Shown here: positions 8,445 through 18,069 of the stretch, piece by piece
Layout: each line of letters begins with the position of its first letter
Numbering within the stretch: position 1 is the stretch's first letter
Origin: Bin34 sp965219935
GTDB lineage: Bacteria > Chloroflexota > Anaerolineae > Caldilineales > Caldilineaceae
Direction of reading: 5' to 3'
DNA length: 64,000 bases
Assembly (NCBI GenBank): GCA_965219935.1
Contig: CBDCOU010000003.1
Coordinates: forward strand, 806,001-870,000
Notes under the pieces: generated by a model
Database searches by the model: none
Told to the model about the DNA's origin: nothing
What the model saw: only the letters and a program-made list of their open reading frames with translations
Program-made: the position numbers and the translations under genes

Positions 8445-10517
8445 ATGGCACCGCACGTCCGCATGGCCGTTCAGGAACGCCTGCAGCACCTGCGCAGGCT
8501 CATTCAAACCAGTCAGCACCAGTACTACGTCGAAGACCGTTCCGATTTGTCGGACGAGGAATTCGATGCGGCCTGGACACAGTTGCTGGATATCGAACGG
8601 GCCCATCCCGAGTTGGTGACGCCGGCCAGTCCCAGCCAGCGGATTGGCGGCTCGCCGGCCAGCCAATTCGTCAAGGTGGAACACCCGCACACTCTGCTCA
8701 GCCTGTCGAACGTGTTCAGCGCCGAAGACCTGATGACTTGGCGTGAACGACTGGTTCCACAGTTGGAGCCGGCGCTGCAGGCATCGCTGGGATGGGTCCT
8801 CGAACCCAAAATCGATGGCTTGTCGATAGCCTTGGAGTATCGCAACGGCCTGTTCGTGCAGGGGGCAACGCGAGGCAACGGGGATGTGGGCGAGGACGTA
8901 ACGGCGAATCTACGAACCGTCAAGCAACTTCCGTTGCGGATCCCGGCTACGCCTACGGAAGGTGTCAGCGTGCCGGAGATCCTTAGGGTACGGGGCGAGG
9001 TGTACGTCCGCAAGGAGGATTTCGCGGCATTCAATGCAACCCTGGCAGTCCAAGAGGATCGCGTGTACGCGAATCCGCGCAACTTCGCAGCTGGCAGCCT
9101 GCGCCAGCTGGACCCCAACGAATCCTCTAGGAGACCGCTTAGGTTGTGGATTTTCGAGCTGTTGGATATCGAGGGTGGGCCCGACCTCCCGACGCACGAG
9201 GCGCGTTTGACCTTCCTGGCACAGCTGGGGTTTCCGGTGGCACACCATGCCATCCAAAGATTCGCCGACGGTCAGTTCGCGGCTTTGGTGGAGGCTGCCG
9301 ACCACTTCCTGGACACCAAGGCCGACCTGCCGTACGAAGTGGACGGCGTGGTGGCCAAGGTGGATGGGATAGCCGCTCAACGGATCCTGGGCCAGACCGG
9401 ACGCGACCCGCGGTGGGCCAGGGCCTACAAACGGGCAGGGGAACAAGTGGTCACCCACCTGCTGGAGATTGAGACGTTCGTGGGGCGAACCGGGGTCGTG
9501 ACACCCAGAGCCCGGCTCGAACCGGTTCGGGTGGGCGGCGTGGTCGTGGAACACGCGACGCTGCACAACTTCGACTACGTGGCTTCCCTCGATCTTCGGG
9601 AGGGGGATCAGGTCGTGGTCATGCGCGCCGGCGATGTAATTCCGCGGGTTGTCAAGGCACTGCCGGAACACCGAACCGGCAGCGGAAGTCCCTGGACGCC
9701 ACCCGAACATTGCCCGTCATGCGGGACGGTCCTGGTCCAACAGGAAGACGAAGTGGCCCACCGATGTCTCAATCGACAATGTCCTCGGCAGTTGACACGC
9801 GCCGTCGAACACTTCGTGAGCCGGGGCGCACTTGACATTCGTTCATTCGGGGTGCGTCAGGCGGAGCTGTTTGTCGACTTGGGCTTCGTTGGCGATGTGT
9901 CGGACGTGTACCGCCTGCCCTGGACGAAGATCGCCGAACTGAAGTCGTATGGCGAGCGACGGATCCAGGGCCTCAAGGCCGGATTGGCCTCGGCCAAATC
10001 CAGACCCCCGGCGCGGCTGCTGCATGCCTTGGGCATTCCCTTTGTCGGTCTGCAGGTTGCGGAACTCATCTGTGACGAAGTGCGCAACCTGTTGGAGTTG
10101 CCGCATTGTTCCGCGGATGACCTGGAACTGATCGACGGCGTGGGACCCGAGATCGCCGGTGCCGTAACCGAATACTTCAATGATCCGGTGCGGCGCCGGG
10201 AATTGCATTCGCTGGCCCTTTCCGGACTTGGCATGTTGGGACCTGAAAGAGCTGCAGTGTCCGAGCCCGAGGAGGCGGGGATCGCCGGCAAAACCTTTGT
10301 GATTACGGGCAAGCTGTCCGGTTTCACCCGGTCCGAAGCAACGACTCGCCTCAAGGAACTCGGTGCCAAGGTGACCGGATCGGTTTCCGGCAAGACGGAC
10401 TACGTGCTGGCCGGCAAGGATGCGGGTTCCAAGCTGGCCAAAGCCCAAAAAATCGGGGTGTCCGTACTGGACGAGAGTGCGTTCCTGAACCTGCTCGACA
10501 ACCTTGAAGCGAACTGA
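8445..10517 (+). CDS. ligA: NAD-dependent DNA ligase
   Basis: 690 residues from ATG 8445, a full-length LigA. It seals nicks in replication and repair using NAD+. The adenylation lysine is in EPKIDG (K about 122). The OB fold follows, then a Cys4 zinc finger (CPSC near 420 and CLNRQC near 439), HhH repeats and a C-terminal BRCT domain (about 605-690, GKTFVITGKLSG). A TTG at 8427 would add six residues; ATG is preferred because it sits directly before the conserved helical N terminus. Last gene of the plus-strand run; the convergent antiporter operon ends 22 bases beyond. Confidence 0.97.
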   Translation: MAPHVRMAVQERLQHLRRLIQTSQHQYYVEDRSDLSDEEFDAAWTQLLDIERAHPELVTPASPSQRIGGSPASQFVKVEHPHTLLSLSNVFSAEDLMTWRERLVPQLEPALQASLGWVLEPKIDGLSIALEYRNGLFVQGATRGNGDVGEDVTANLRTVKQLPLRIPATPTEGVSVPEILRVRGEVYVRKEDFAAFNATLAVQEDRVYANPRNFAAGSLRQLDPNESSRRPLRLWIFELLDIEGGPDLPTHEARLTFLAQLGFPVAHHAIQRFADGQFAALVEAADHFLDTKADLPYEVDGVVAKVDGIAAQRILGQTGRDPRWARAYKRAGEQVVTHLLEIETFVGRTGVVTPRARLEPVRVGGVVVEHATLHNFDYVASLDLREGDQVVVMRAGDVIPRVVKALPEHRTGSGSPWTPPEHCPSCGTVLVQQEDEVAHRCLNRQCPRQLTRAVEHFVSRGALDIRSFGVRQAELFVDLGFVGDVSDVYRLPWTKIAELKSYGERRIQGLKAGLASAKSRPPARLLHALGIPFVGLQVAELICDEVRNLLELPHCSADDLELIDGVGPEIAGAVTEYFNDPVRRRELHSLALSGLGMLGPERAAVSEPEEAGIAGKTFVITGKLSGFTRSEATTRLKELGAKVTGSVSGKTDYVLAGKDAGSKLAKAQKIGVSVLDESAFLNLLDNLEAN

Positions 10518-10539
10518 CCGGAGGGCATGCCGGCAGGGG

Positions 10540-12093
10540 TCAGGAGCCTTGGTGCCGAGCCACCGCCGTCTGCATGCGGGCGACGGCCTCCTCCAGGAGT
10601 GATTGGCTGGTGCCCAGATTGATGCGCGCCCACGTGTGGCCGCCAGTCGTGTGGTAGCGGCTTCCGTCACTCAGGGCCACTCGGGCGTGGTTGAGAAAGA
10701 ATCGGTAGGGGTTTTCCACCACGGCGCCGAAGTCAACCCAGCTGAGGTACGTGCCTTCCGGCCGCGTCGTTCGTACACCGGGGAAGGCGGTGCGCAAGGC
10801 TTGTTCCATGTAGTCGCGATTGGTGGTCAGGGTTCGGAGCAACTCTTCCAGCCAGGTACGGCAGTCCGCATGACTGTAGGCGGCCAAGGCTGCCGCGTAT
10901 CCCATGACGTTGACATGGGGCACGATGCCCATGGCAGCACGTTGCACGAGGGTGCGCAACGCTGGGTTGGGCACGACTGCCACACTGCAACCCAAACCGG
11001 GCATGTTGTATGTCTTGCTGGGTGCCATCAGCGTAATCGTCGAGTCGGCGATTTCCGGCTCGAGCGAGGCGATGGGCAGATGCCGGCGGCCTTCGTGCAT
11101 GAGATCGCAGTGAATCTCGTCCGAGCAAATCACGATGCTGCGGTTGAGGCAGAACTCGGCCAGTTCCAACAGTTCGTGTCGCGCCAAGCTGCGGCCGGTC
11201 GGGTTGTGGGGATTGCACAGAAGAAAGAGCCTGGTGGAATCGTCCACGGCCGCCCTGAACCGCTCCATATCCAGTCTGAAGTGCAGCAGGCCGTCGTTGT
11301 GGTCATGCGGCATCGGTACGGACTGCAGCTTTCTGTCCTGCAACCCCGGCGCGACCAGGAACGGCGGGTAGACGGGCTCGTGTGTCATCACACCGGAACC
11401 GGGCTGGCCGATGGCACGGACTACCAGGTTGAGGCCGGACACGAGGCCCGGCAGGAAGACCAGTTGGTCCGGGGTTACGTGCCACTCGTACTGTTCGAGC
11501 AGATGGGTGCAGAACCATTCGCCCACAGCCTCTTCCGTGGCTCCGTAGCCAAAGATGCCGTGTGCGGCCCGCACCTGCAGCGCCTTGATGATGGGGTCCG
11601 GGGATCGAAAATCCATGTCTGCGACCCATAGGGGAATCACATCGCGGTCATATGTTTCCCACTTGCTCGAATCCCAGCCGCGTCGATCAACGTAAATCAT
11701 GGTGTTTGGCTCCGAAGGAACGGATACGGTGAGCCGATTGCCAACGGCGTATTCGTCCACCGCCAAGTACTGTCGGTCGTTGTCCGGTGAGGACTTCATC
11801 ACGGCCCGTGACATGGCTGTGGTGGCGATTGGGTTGGTTACCAACAACAGGAATCCAAGGGCAACCATCAGCAGGAGAGACCCTTTTTCGTGGTTGCCCA
11901 TGAATTGGAAGTAATAACCCGTGGCCAGCAGCAGGAGAAGTATTCCCAGAGATGAGCCGAGGCCGGCCGCGTGCATGCGCGCGAGCGCGTTCGTCATGCG
12001 CAGGACCCCCAGCGATGCCGTCAGCATCAATAGTGTGCCCACGCCCATGACGCCCAGCAGCATCCAATATTCCCAGTGGTTGAGGATTTCCAT
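10540..12093 (-). CDS. Fusion: Mrp/Mnh antiporter subunit G + PatB/MalY-type aminotransferase (C-S lyase)
   Basis: One uninterrupted 517-residue frame from ATG 12093. Residues 1 to about 120 are MnhG: three membrane segments and the conserved TASLGVLRMTNALARMHAA and NPIATTAMSRA stretches. From residue 132 (M at 11700) comes a complete fold-type I PLP enzyme starting MIYVDRRGWDSSKW, with LWVADMDF, NPHNPTGR and the Schiff-base lysine in APSKTYNMPGL. Such enzymes (PatB/MalY) act as cystathionine beta-lyases or aminotransferases. The two halves are normally separate genes. A GGAG lies 9 bases before the internal ATG, so a free PatB may also be made. Either a real fusion, or a lost mnhG stop codon. 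Confidence 0.85.
   Translation of the reverse strand: MEILNHWEYWMLLGVMGVGTLLMLTASLGVLRMTNALARMHAAGLGSSLGILLLLLATGYYFQFMGNHEKGSLLLMVALGFLLLVTNPIATTAMSRAVMKSSPDNDRQYLAVDEYAVGNRLTVSVPSEPNTMIYVDRRGWDSSKWETYDRDVIPLWVADMDFRSPDPIIKALQVRAAHGIFGYGATEEAVGEWFCTHLLEQYEWHVTPDQLVFLPGLVSGLNLVVRAIGQPGSGVMTHEPVYPPFLVAPGLQDRKLQSVPMPHDHNDGLLHFRLDMERFRAAVDDSTRLFLLCNPHNPTGRSLARHELLELAEFCLNRSIVICSDEIHCDLMHEGRRHLPIASLEPEIADSTITLMAPSKTYNMPGLGCSVAVVPNPALRTLVQRAAMGIVPHVNVMGYAAALAAYSHADCRTWLEELLRTLTTNRDYMEQALRTAFPGVRTTRPEGTYLSWVDFGAVVENPYRFFLNHARVALSDGSRYHTTGGHTWARINLGTSQSLLEEAVARMQTAVARHQGS
11698..11714 (-). promoter_or_regulatory. Possible internal ribosome binding site and start for the aminotransferase half
   Basis: On the minus strand CGGAG (11714-11710) precedes ATG (11700-11698) by 9 bases, inside the mnhG-patB frame. 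The ATG matches the expected first residue of PatB-type enzymes, so this is probably the ancestral patB start. Confidence 0.5.
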
Positions 12094-12106
12094 GGGTATG
12101 CCCGCG

Positions 12107-12385
12107 TCAGCCGTCCCCTTCAAGGAATCGGGACAGCAGGACTGTTCCCAGGAACCCCAGCACGGCGGTCACAATGGCCACGTCGTAAATGTCCGAACGT
12201 CCCAGCAACATGGACACGACAAGGACCGCTGCCACGGCCTGTACCGCCAGGAGGTCGAAGGACACCGTCCGATCGGGGGTCTCCGGGCCGCGCACCAGGC
12301 GGATAACGGTCAGCACCATCGACACGGCGATGATCAACAGGCAGAGTTGGACGCCGGTTTGAAACGGCGCGTAGACGGATTCCAT
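12107..12385 (-). CDS. mnhF: Na+/H+ antiporter subunit F
   Basis: 92 residues with three hydrophobic helices, the normal size and pattern of MnhF/MrpF (RLVRGPETPDRTVSFDLLAV and the SDIYDVAIVTAVLGFLGT segment). Membrane subunit of the heteromultimeric Mrp cation/proton antiporter. ATG 12385 (MESVYAPF) lies 4 bases after the mnhE stop. The longer upstream frame overlaps mnhE and is not conserved. It ends 13 bases before the mnhG start. Confidence 0.93.
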   Translation of the reverse strand: MESVYAPFQTGVQLCLLIIAVSMVLTVIRLVRGPETPDRTVSFDLLAVQAVAAVLVVSMLLGRSDIYDVAIVTAVLGFLGTVLLSRFLEGDG

Positions 12386-12389
12386 AGGG

Positions 12390-12911
12390 CTACTCACGGG
12401 CCAGTTGCATAATGCGCCGTTCAAATCCGCGGCGTGTCTGCAACCGGAACAGTTCCGGGTCGCGACCGTCCAACAGGTGCACGTACAGCAGCCGCCGGCC
12501 GTCGGGACGGAAGCGGCTGTCAACCGCGATTGTGCCGGGGGTCAAGGTGATCGACGAGGCGAGCAACAGCGTTTCGATGTCCGTGTCGGCCCGCAACTCG
12601 TAGGCCACCAGTGCCTGAGGGTGCCTTTTGCCGGTGAGGATGTTCACGGCCACCTCGATACAGGAGGCGGCAATCTGCCAGGTCAAATACCCGGTGTACA
12701 GGACGATGCGGGCCAGCCAGCGCAGGTACGACCTGCGGTAGATCGTCAATACCACGGCAACGAACAGGAAGCCTCCGGCAGCTGTCCTGAGGGTAAACGT
12801 GCTGTTGAACACCATCCACAGGATGGCCATCAGCGTGTTGCCAACCAGCATGATGAGGTGACGCCAAACGGCGAACCGTTCGGTGGCCAACCTGGCTGTG
12901 TCTTGGGTCAT
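12390..12911 (-). CDS. mnhE: Na+/H+ antiporter subunit E
   Basis: 173 residues, MnhE/MrpE family. Two or three N-terminal membrane helices are followed by a cytoplasmic part with the conserved LLASSITLTPGTIAVD and YVHLLDGRDPE stretches. Structural subunit required for Mrp complex assembly. ATG 12911 is 24 bases after the mnhD stop. Fifth gene of the mnhABCDEFG operon. Confidence 0.94.
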   Translation of the reverse strand: MTQDTARLATERFAVWRHLIMLVGNTLMAILWMVFNSTFTLRTAAGGFLFVAVVLTIYRRSYLRWLARIVLYTGYLTWQIAASCIEVAVNILTGKRHPQALVAYELRADTDIETLLLASSITLTPGTIAVDSRFRPDGRRLLYVHLLDGRDPELFRLQTRRGFERRIMQLARE

Positions 12912-12935
12912 GTCCCGGTGCCTTTTCCGGCAATC

Positions 12936-14534
12936 CTAATGGCCTGCGTCCGCCAAATGCCCGGCGAGTGCCACGCTGTCGATATAGGATTCCACATCCG
13001 TCAGCGTAGCCGCAGCCTGGTTGGCTACGCTCCAGGCACCTTCGCCAAACACCCCCATTAACAGACTACAGCCGACCAGCACTGCAATCGGAGTCAGGGT
13101 AAGCATGCCGAAACCGGGTCCAAGTCGGGCGGGACCGGTTACCGGCCCGCCTTCGTGCCGGACCGGCGGCGATCCCCAGAACGCGCCTTGCCAGAGGCGC
13201 ATGATCATGTACAGGGTTACGAAGCTGGACAGGACCGCGATGGCCAGGAGCAGCCACTGCTCCATGGAAACCATCAGGTGCAACAGACCCAGCTTTCCGG
13301 TGAAACCGCTGAACGGAGGGATGCCTGCCAGCGAAAGCGCCGTCAGGAAGAACCAAATCGCCAGCCACCGGCGGTGTGTCAGTAGTCCCCCGGTACCTCC
13401 GTCCGGTCCCGGGACCACCTTTCCGGTTCGCAGTTCCAGTTCAACTGCCCCGCCAGCCATGAGCACGGCGGTTTTGACGACCATGTGGTGGGCCAGATAC
13501 AGGATTGCCGGCGCCAGGCTGGCGGCCAGCACCCCGTTGCGCGCGCCGGCCAGTGCCAGCCCGGCAAAGATGAAGCCAATGTGACTGATGATTTGGAAGC
13601 TGAGGGCGCGCCGTATGGTGTCACCGGACAGACCTCCCAGTGTGCCTACGACCATCGAAGCTCCGGCCAGCGTCAGGAAGGCGGGTTGCCAGGATGCCAA
13701 CTGTTCGGGAAACAGGAGCGGAAAGAGCCTGAACAGCGAATAGAGGCCAACTTTGGTCAACAGGCCTCCAAAGAGGGCGTTGACCACCGGGTGGGTGGTG
13801 TGATAGCTGCAAGGCAGCCAAAAATGCAGGGGAAACAGGGCCGACTTGCCGGCGAACGCCACAAACAGCAGACCGGCCATCATCGGTGCCAGCCAGGCTG
13901 GAAGGTCCGGTTGGCGCAGCAGCACGGCAATGTGGGCAATGTTGAGGGTGCCGAGCGTTCCGTAGGCTACGGCAACGGCACCCAGAAACACCATGCTGCC
14001 CAAGAGGTTGAGGACTACGAAACGCAATCCGCCTCTGATCTGGTCCCGTTGCCCTCCGAGTGTTACCAGCACAAAGCTGGTGATTACCAGGATCTCGAAG
14101 AACACATAAAGGTTGAACAGGTCACCTGCCAAAAAGGTGCCGTTGACCCCCATCAGCAGAAATAGGGAAAGGGGGTAGAACCCCATCCGATCCCGCTGAT
14201 CAAGAACGTCGATTGCAAACGGTATGGCTCCCAGGTAAATCACGGCTGTCAGCAGCAACAGCAGGGCCGAGAACACATCCGCCACCAGTACGATGCCAAA
14301 CGGGCCGTGATGGCCTCCAACATGCAGGACGAGGTGGGTTCCCTGCACGGTCCATGCCATCAGCCACAGGGCCAGCATGAGATTGACGACCCCGGCCAAC
14401 AGTGCCGCTAGGCTGTGTGTGTGCAGCCGCGGGAGCAACTGAAACCGGGGAATCAACAGGCTGCCTCCGGCCGCACACAAAGGCGCGATCGCGAACAGGG
14501 CCAGGAGGTTGGCAAGGTTGACGCTGGCGGTCAT
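12936..14534 (-). CDS. mnhD: Na+/H+ antiporter subunit D (NuoN/NuoM-like proton channel)
   Basis: 532 residues with about 14 hydrophobic helices, homologous to the antiporter-like subunits of complex I. Conserved features include the FFEILVITSFVL segment with its membrane glutamate (about 147) and the FAGKSALFPLHFWLP segment with the central lysine (about 235). It should form one of the proton-conducting half-channels of the Mrp complex. The start overlaps the mnhC stop by 4 bases (ATGA), indicating coupling. Confidence 0.95.
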   Translation of the reverse strand: MTASVNLANLLALFAIAPLCAAGGSLLIPRFQLLPRLHTHSLAALLAGVVNLMLALWLMAWTVQGTHLVLHVGGHHGPFGIVLVADVFSALLLLLTAVIYLGAIPFAIDVLDQRDRMGFYPLSLFLLMGVNGTFLAGDLFNLYVFFEILVITSFVLVTLGGQRDQIRGGLRFVVLNLLGSMVFLGAVAVAYGTLGTLNIAHIAVLLRQPDLPAWLAPMMAGLLFVAFAGKSALFPLHFWLPCSYHTTHPVVNALFGGLLTKVGLYSLFRLFPLLFPEQLASWQPAFLTLAGASMVVGTLGGLSGDTIRRALSFQIISHIGFIFAGLALAGARNGVLAASLAPAILYLAHHMVVKTAVLMAGGAVELELRTGKVVPGPDGGTGGLLTHRRWLAIWFFLTALSLAGIPPFSGFTGKLGLLHLMVSMEQWLLLAIAVLSSFVTLYMIMRLWQGAFWGSPPVRHEGGPVTGPARLGPGFGMLTLTPIAVLVGCSLLMGVFGEGAWSVANQAAATLTDVESYIDSVALAGHLADAGH

Positions 14535-15013
14535 CGGACCTCTCCTGGCGCGTCCGCACCGGCGCGGCCGATCGGGGGGGCGTTCAGGGTGTCCTCGAGG
14601 TACATATAGTCGTCGGGTTCCCCGGTACGGCCCGGACTGAAATGCTCGACGTCATGGTAGGCGGTGCCGGCAGAATGGTCCGTCCCGTCTCTTACCTCGT
14701 GCAACCGCTGAATCAGGGCAATCAGGTAGGCGGTCACCCCAAAGCCAATCACGATGGCGGTCAGAATCAGCGCGTGGGGCAGGGGATCGGCAAAATGGCT
14801 GGCTTCCGGCAATTCATCGGCCTTCCGCGGCGGCAAGGGCAGGATCGGCACGGTTCCCGCGGTCAGTCCGGTGGCACTGAATATGATGAGGTTGAAGGCG
14901 TGGCTGATCAATCCCAAACCCAAAATCAACTTTATGGCGTGTTGGCGCAGGATCAGGTATGTGCCCGACCCCAACAACAGCATGACGAGCAAGGCCAGCA
15001 GCAGGACACTCAT
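14531..15013 (-). CDS. mnhC: Na+/H+ antiporter subunit C (NuoK-like)
   Basis: 160 residues. Three helices typical of MnhC/NuoK, with the conserved GLGLISHAFNLIIF and DPLPHALILTAIVIGFG segments. The C-terminal hydrophilic tail of about 50 residues is longer than the minimal form. It overlaps mnhB (start) and mnhD (stop) by four bases each. Confidence 0.94.
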   Translation of the reverse strand: MSVLLLALLVMLLLGSGTYLILRQHAIKLILGLGLISHAFNLIIFSATGLTAGTVPILPLPPRKADELPEASHFADPLPHALILTAIVIGFGVTAYLIALIQRLHEVRDGTDHSAGTAYHDVEHFSPGRTGEPDDYMYLEDTLNAPPIGRAGADAPGEVR

Positions 15014-15498
15014 GATGGCGGGGATACCTGCTCTTTGCCGACTGACCGGTCTTCCATGTCCTCCATGTCCAGCAGTTGTTCCAATCGGGCCGACCGGGTC
15101 AGCGTGAGATCCAGGAGGAAGAGGGACGTTACCGACATGACGACCAGGAATACGCCAAAGTCAAAGGCCAGGGCCGTACTGAATTCAACCTCCAGCCAAG
15201 GCAAGTGGAAATACACCGGTGCGAACACGGTGCCGGACTTCGGCCAGCCGAAGACAATCGCCAACACCGCCGTCAGCAGACCCAGGCCGGACACCGGGAG
15301 CAGCAAGCGGCCGACCCGTCTCTGAACCGTCACGGCACCTTGGCTGATGATGGCCAGTTCAACCACGGCGGCGGCCATCAAACCGCCGACAAAACCGCCA
15401 CCGGGTAGCAGGTGGCCCCTTAGAAGAAAAAAGAACGCCAGCAGAATCAAGGCGGCGGTAAGGCCGTTCAGGACGTACTTCAGATAGAGTTCGGTCAC
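15010..15498 (-). CDS. mnhB: Na+/H+ antiporter subunit B
   Basis: 162 residues, four hydrophobic helices, the MnhB family (LLRGHLLPGGGFVGGLMAA near 25). GTG 15498 is used. It starts 28 bases after the mnhA stop and ends in a 4-base overlap with mnhC. Part of the mnhABCDEFG operon. Confidence 0.93.
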   Translation of the reverse strand: MTELYLKYVLNGLTAALILLAFFFLLRGHLLPGGGFVGGLMAAAVVELAIISQGAVTVQRRVGRLLLPVSGLGLLTAVLAIVFGWPKSGTVFAPVYFHLPWLEVEFSTALAFDFGVFLVVMSVTSLFLLDLTLTRSARLEQLLDMEDMEDRSVGKEQVSPPS

Positions 15499-15526
15499 GG
15501 CACACCCATGTCCGGATTAAACCTGC

Positions 15527-17875
15527 TTACTCCGATGCCCGGCTGCGCCGGGGCCGAAACCGATAGGCGCGCACCAAGCTGTACACGCCTATGCCCGCGA
15601 TGGCAATTACGGTCATTTCGCCGAAGGTATCGAAACCCCTGAAGTCGGTCAGAATCACGTTGACGACATTGGCAGCCCCGTGCGCGTCCAGCCACGTGGC
15701 CCGGATCATTTCGTTGCTGATCGGCTCAAACCGCGGTCGGCCGGATGCCAGCAGGACCAGCACAAACCCGAATGCGCCCGTGATGCAGGCGATGCCAATG
15801 TTCCTGATCTTGTGCCAAGGTGGAAGCCGGGGCGGCTGCGCGGCCGGCAGCTTGTAGAGGATGAGGATGATCAGCACGAACACCAGAACCTCAACCAGGA
15901 GCTGCGTCAAGGCAAGGTCGGGGGCCGCGAACAGGACAAAGAACAGGGTCACGTTCAATCCGACCACGCTCAAGGCGATGATGGGTGCCAGTCGGTTGTT
16001 GGAGGCAAGAACCGTCAGGGCCGCCATCAGTGACAGGAGCAGGATGGTGCCCTCCAACCACAGCGCCACAGGACTCTCCGCCACGAGCCGCAGGTCGGAC
16101 GGATTGAACAGCGATCCCAGACGATTGGCTCCCAGGACCACCACCAAAACAGCTGCCCCCAGAACGATGGAAACGTGGCTGGTGAGAGACAAGTCCTGAA
16201 GGCCATGGGACATCCACGAAGCGCCGCGCGCGGCCAGTCCCAAGGTCCTTTCCAGCAGCAAGTCCCCGGAAGGCACCCGGCCCACTCCCTGCAGGACGCG
16301 TAGCGCGCGCCCCCCCAGCAGGTACACCCCGGTGCCGGCCGCCAACGCGGCCAACGAGAGCAGAAACACGGCGTTGAAGCCGGCCCACAAGTGAACGTGG
16401 ACTGACTGCATCTCACCGGCGATGGCCGATACCGCGCCCTGGACCAAGGGTTGGAACCAGCGGTCCACGGTCAAGGGCAACGTGATTCCAATCACCGCCA
16501 ACACCATTGGCCCTGCCACCATGATCGCCGCAGGTGGGTGCAGTCGGTGGGTGCGGTCCACCGCCGTGTCCGGTTCCCGGCGCAAAAAAATCCTGTGCAC
16601 GAAGGCGATCGCCAACCATGCAAAGGCTGTACTGCCGATCAGGACCCCAATCAGGCCCAACCAAGCGATCCATGCGGAGTCGGCAAGGTGCAGCAGGCTG
16701 TCAAGGAGGTATTCCTTGGACAGGAATCCTCCCCAGACGGGAAGGGCGGCCAGGGAAAGGGCACTGGCTACCACGATGATGAACACGGTCCACAAGGGAC
16801 GGGCCTGTCCGGCGAGGCGCCGAATGTCGCGCGTACCTGTGGCGTGCTCGATCATCCCCGCGGACAGAAACAGGGGGCCCTTGTACAGGGCGTGGGCCAG
16901 GATGCCGACCACCGCGGCCACCAGGGCAGCCTTGCCGGACTGCCCCAGGGCAACAAACAACAATCCCAGCTGAGCCAGCGTGGCATAGGCGAGCATCCCC
17001 TTCAGGTCCGTCTTGGTCAGCGCCAGCACCCCGCTGACGGCACAGGTCACAGCGCCAAACCCAACCAGCACGGGCAGCCAGGCTGGATGATCGGCAAACG
17101 CCGGATGGATGCGGGCTGCCAGGAATATGCCGGCCTTGACCATGGTCGCGGAGTGCAGGTAGGCGGACGCCGGCGTTGGCGCCGCCATGGCGCCCGGCAA
17201 CCAGAAATGAAAGGGGAACTGACCGGACTTGGTAAATGCGCCGATCAGGATCAACACCAGCGCCGCCGTGGTTGTGTCGTCAACTCCTGCCGGGGGGACT
17301 GCGTTCCATGCCGAAAACGTCCAATCACCCGTCGCCTGGCCCAACAGCAGGAAGCCGGCCAGCATCGCGAAGCCGCCGCCGCCGGTGACAATCAAGGCGT
17401 TGCGCGCGCCGCGTTGACTGGCTGTCGCACTGAATGCGTGGCCGATCAGAAGGTAGCTTGTGACCGTTGTGCCTTCCCAGAACACGAAGAACGCCAACAC
17501 ATTGTCCGACCACACGATCCCCAGCATGCTGGCCATAAACAGAAACAGGAACAGGTAAAAGGCACCCAGTCGGGGATCGCCTTCCAGGTAGTAGTGCGTA
17601 TAGAGTGCGACGGCCGCGCCAATCCCCAGGATGATCACCGTAAACAGCAGCGACAACCCATCCAACCCGAAGGTCAGGTTCAGGTTGAGCGAAGGCAGCC
17701 ACGCCCAGTGTTCGTGGTAGGGAGCATCCGCCATGTCGGTGCGCCGCCAAATCCAGCCTAGAACCGCCAACGGCACGGCTGCGCCAAACCACGCGGAAAG
17801 CTGGGTGGCTTCGGGCTTGGTCCGCCACAAGATCAAGCCTGTCAGGCTCAATATGGCCAGACTTCCTAACAACAT
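15527..17875 (-). CDS. mnhA: Na+/H+ antiporter subunit A (NuoL-like, with C-terminal MbhE-like extension)
   Basis: 782 residues, full-length MrpA. The NuoL-like antiporter domain covers about 1-480, with FFVFWEGTTVTSYLLIG containing the membrane Glu and FTKSGQFPFHFWLPGAM containing the central Lys. The MrpA-specific C terminus follows (about 600-780, with APDLALTQLLVEVL and the FRGFDTFGEMTVIAIAGIG signature). First gene of the seven-gene operon. Mrp complexes exchange Na+ for H+ in pH and salt homeostasis. The 194 bases upstream show no convincing promoter to me. Confidence 0.95.
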   Translation of the reverse strand: MLLGSLAILSLTGLILWRTKPEATQLSAWFGAAVPLAVLGWIWRRTDMADAPYHEHWAWLPSLNLNLTFGLDGLSLLFTVIILGIGAAVALYTHYYLEGDPRLGAFYLFLFLFMASMLGIVWSDNVLAFFVFWEGTTVTSYLLIGHAFSATASQRGARNALIVTGGGGFAMLAGFLLLGQATGDWTFSAWNAVPPAGVDDTTTAALVLILIGAFTKSGQFPFHFWLPGAMAAPTPASAYLHSATMVKAGIFLAARIHPAFADHPAWLPVLVGFGAVTCAVSGVLALTKTDLKGMLAYATLAQLGLLFVALGQSGKAALVAAVVGILAHALYKGPLFLSAGMIEHATGTRDIRRLAGQARPLWTVFIIVVASALSLAALPVWGGFLSKEYLLDSLLHLADSAWIAWLGLIGVLIGSTAFAWLAIAFVHRIFLRREPDTAVDRTHRLHPPAAIMVAGPMVLAVIGITLPLTVDRWFQPLVQGAVSAIAGEMQSVHVHLWAGFNAVFLLSLAALAAGTGVYLLGGRALRVLQGVGRVPSGDLLLERTLGLAARGASWMSHGLQDLSLTSHVSIVLGAAVLVVVLGANRLGSLFNPSDLRLVAESPVALWLEGTILLLSLMAALTVLASNNRLAPIIALSVVGLNVTLFFVLFAAPDLALTQLLVEVLVFVLIILILYKLPAAQPPRLPPWHKIRNIGIACITGAFGFVLVLLASGRPRFEPISNEMIRATWLDAHGAANVVNVILTDFRGFDTFGEMTVIAIAGIGVYSLVRAYRFRPRRSRASE

Positions 17876-18069
17876 GCTTGACGTGCGGTGGGGTTCGGGG
17901 AGGACAACGGTCTGGCCAAGACGGGTTTGAACGGTTGATGTCCGGAGGTCGGCCGGGGTTCAATCGGGGGGCCGATACCATCCGTTCCGGAGGCTTGCTG
18001 TCAGGTAACGGGTATCCTCTGCCTGTCCGGGGGTAAGTCTACCGGAAACTACCGTCAGGAGCGCATGTC

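Noticed and set aside
16451..17761. Plus-strand ORF (436 aa) opposite mnhA
   Set aside because: Gln/His/Arg-rich product typical of an antisense frame of a hydrophobic gene; mnhA is intact on the other strand.
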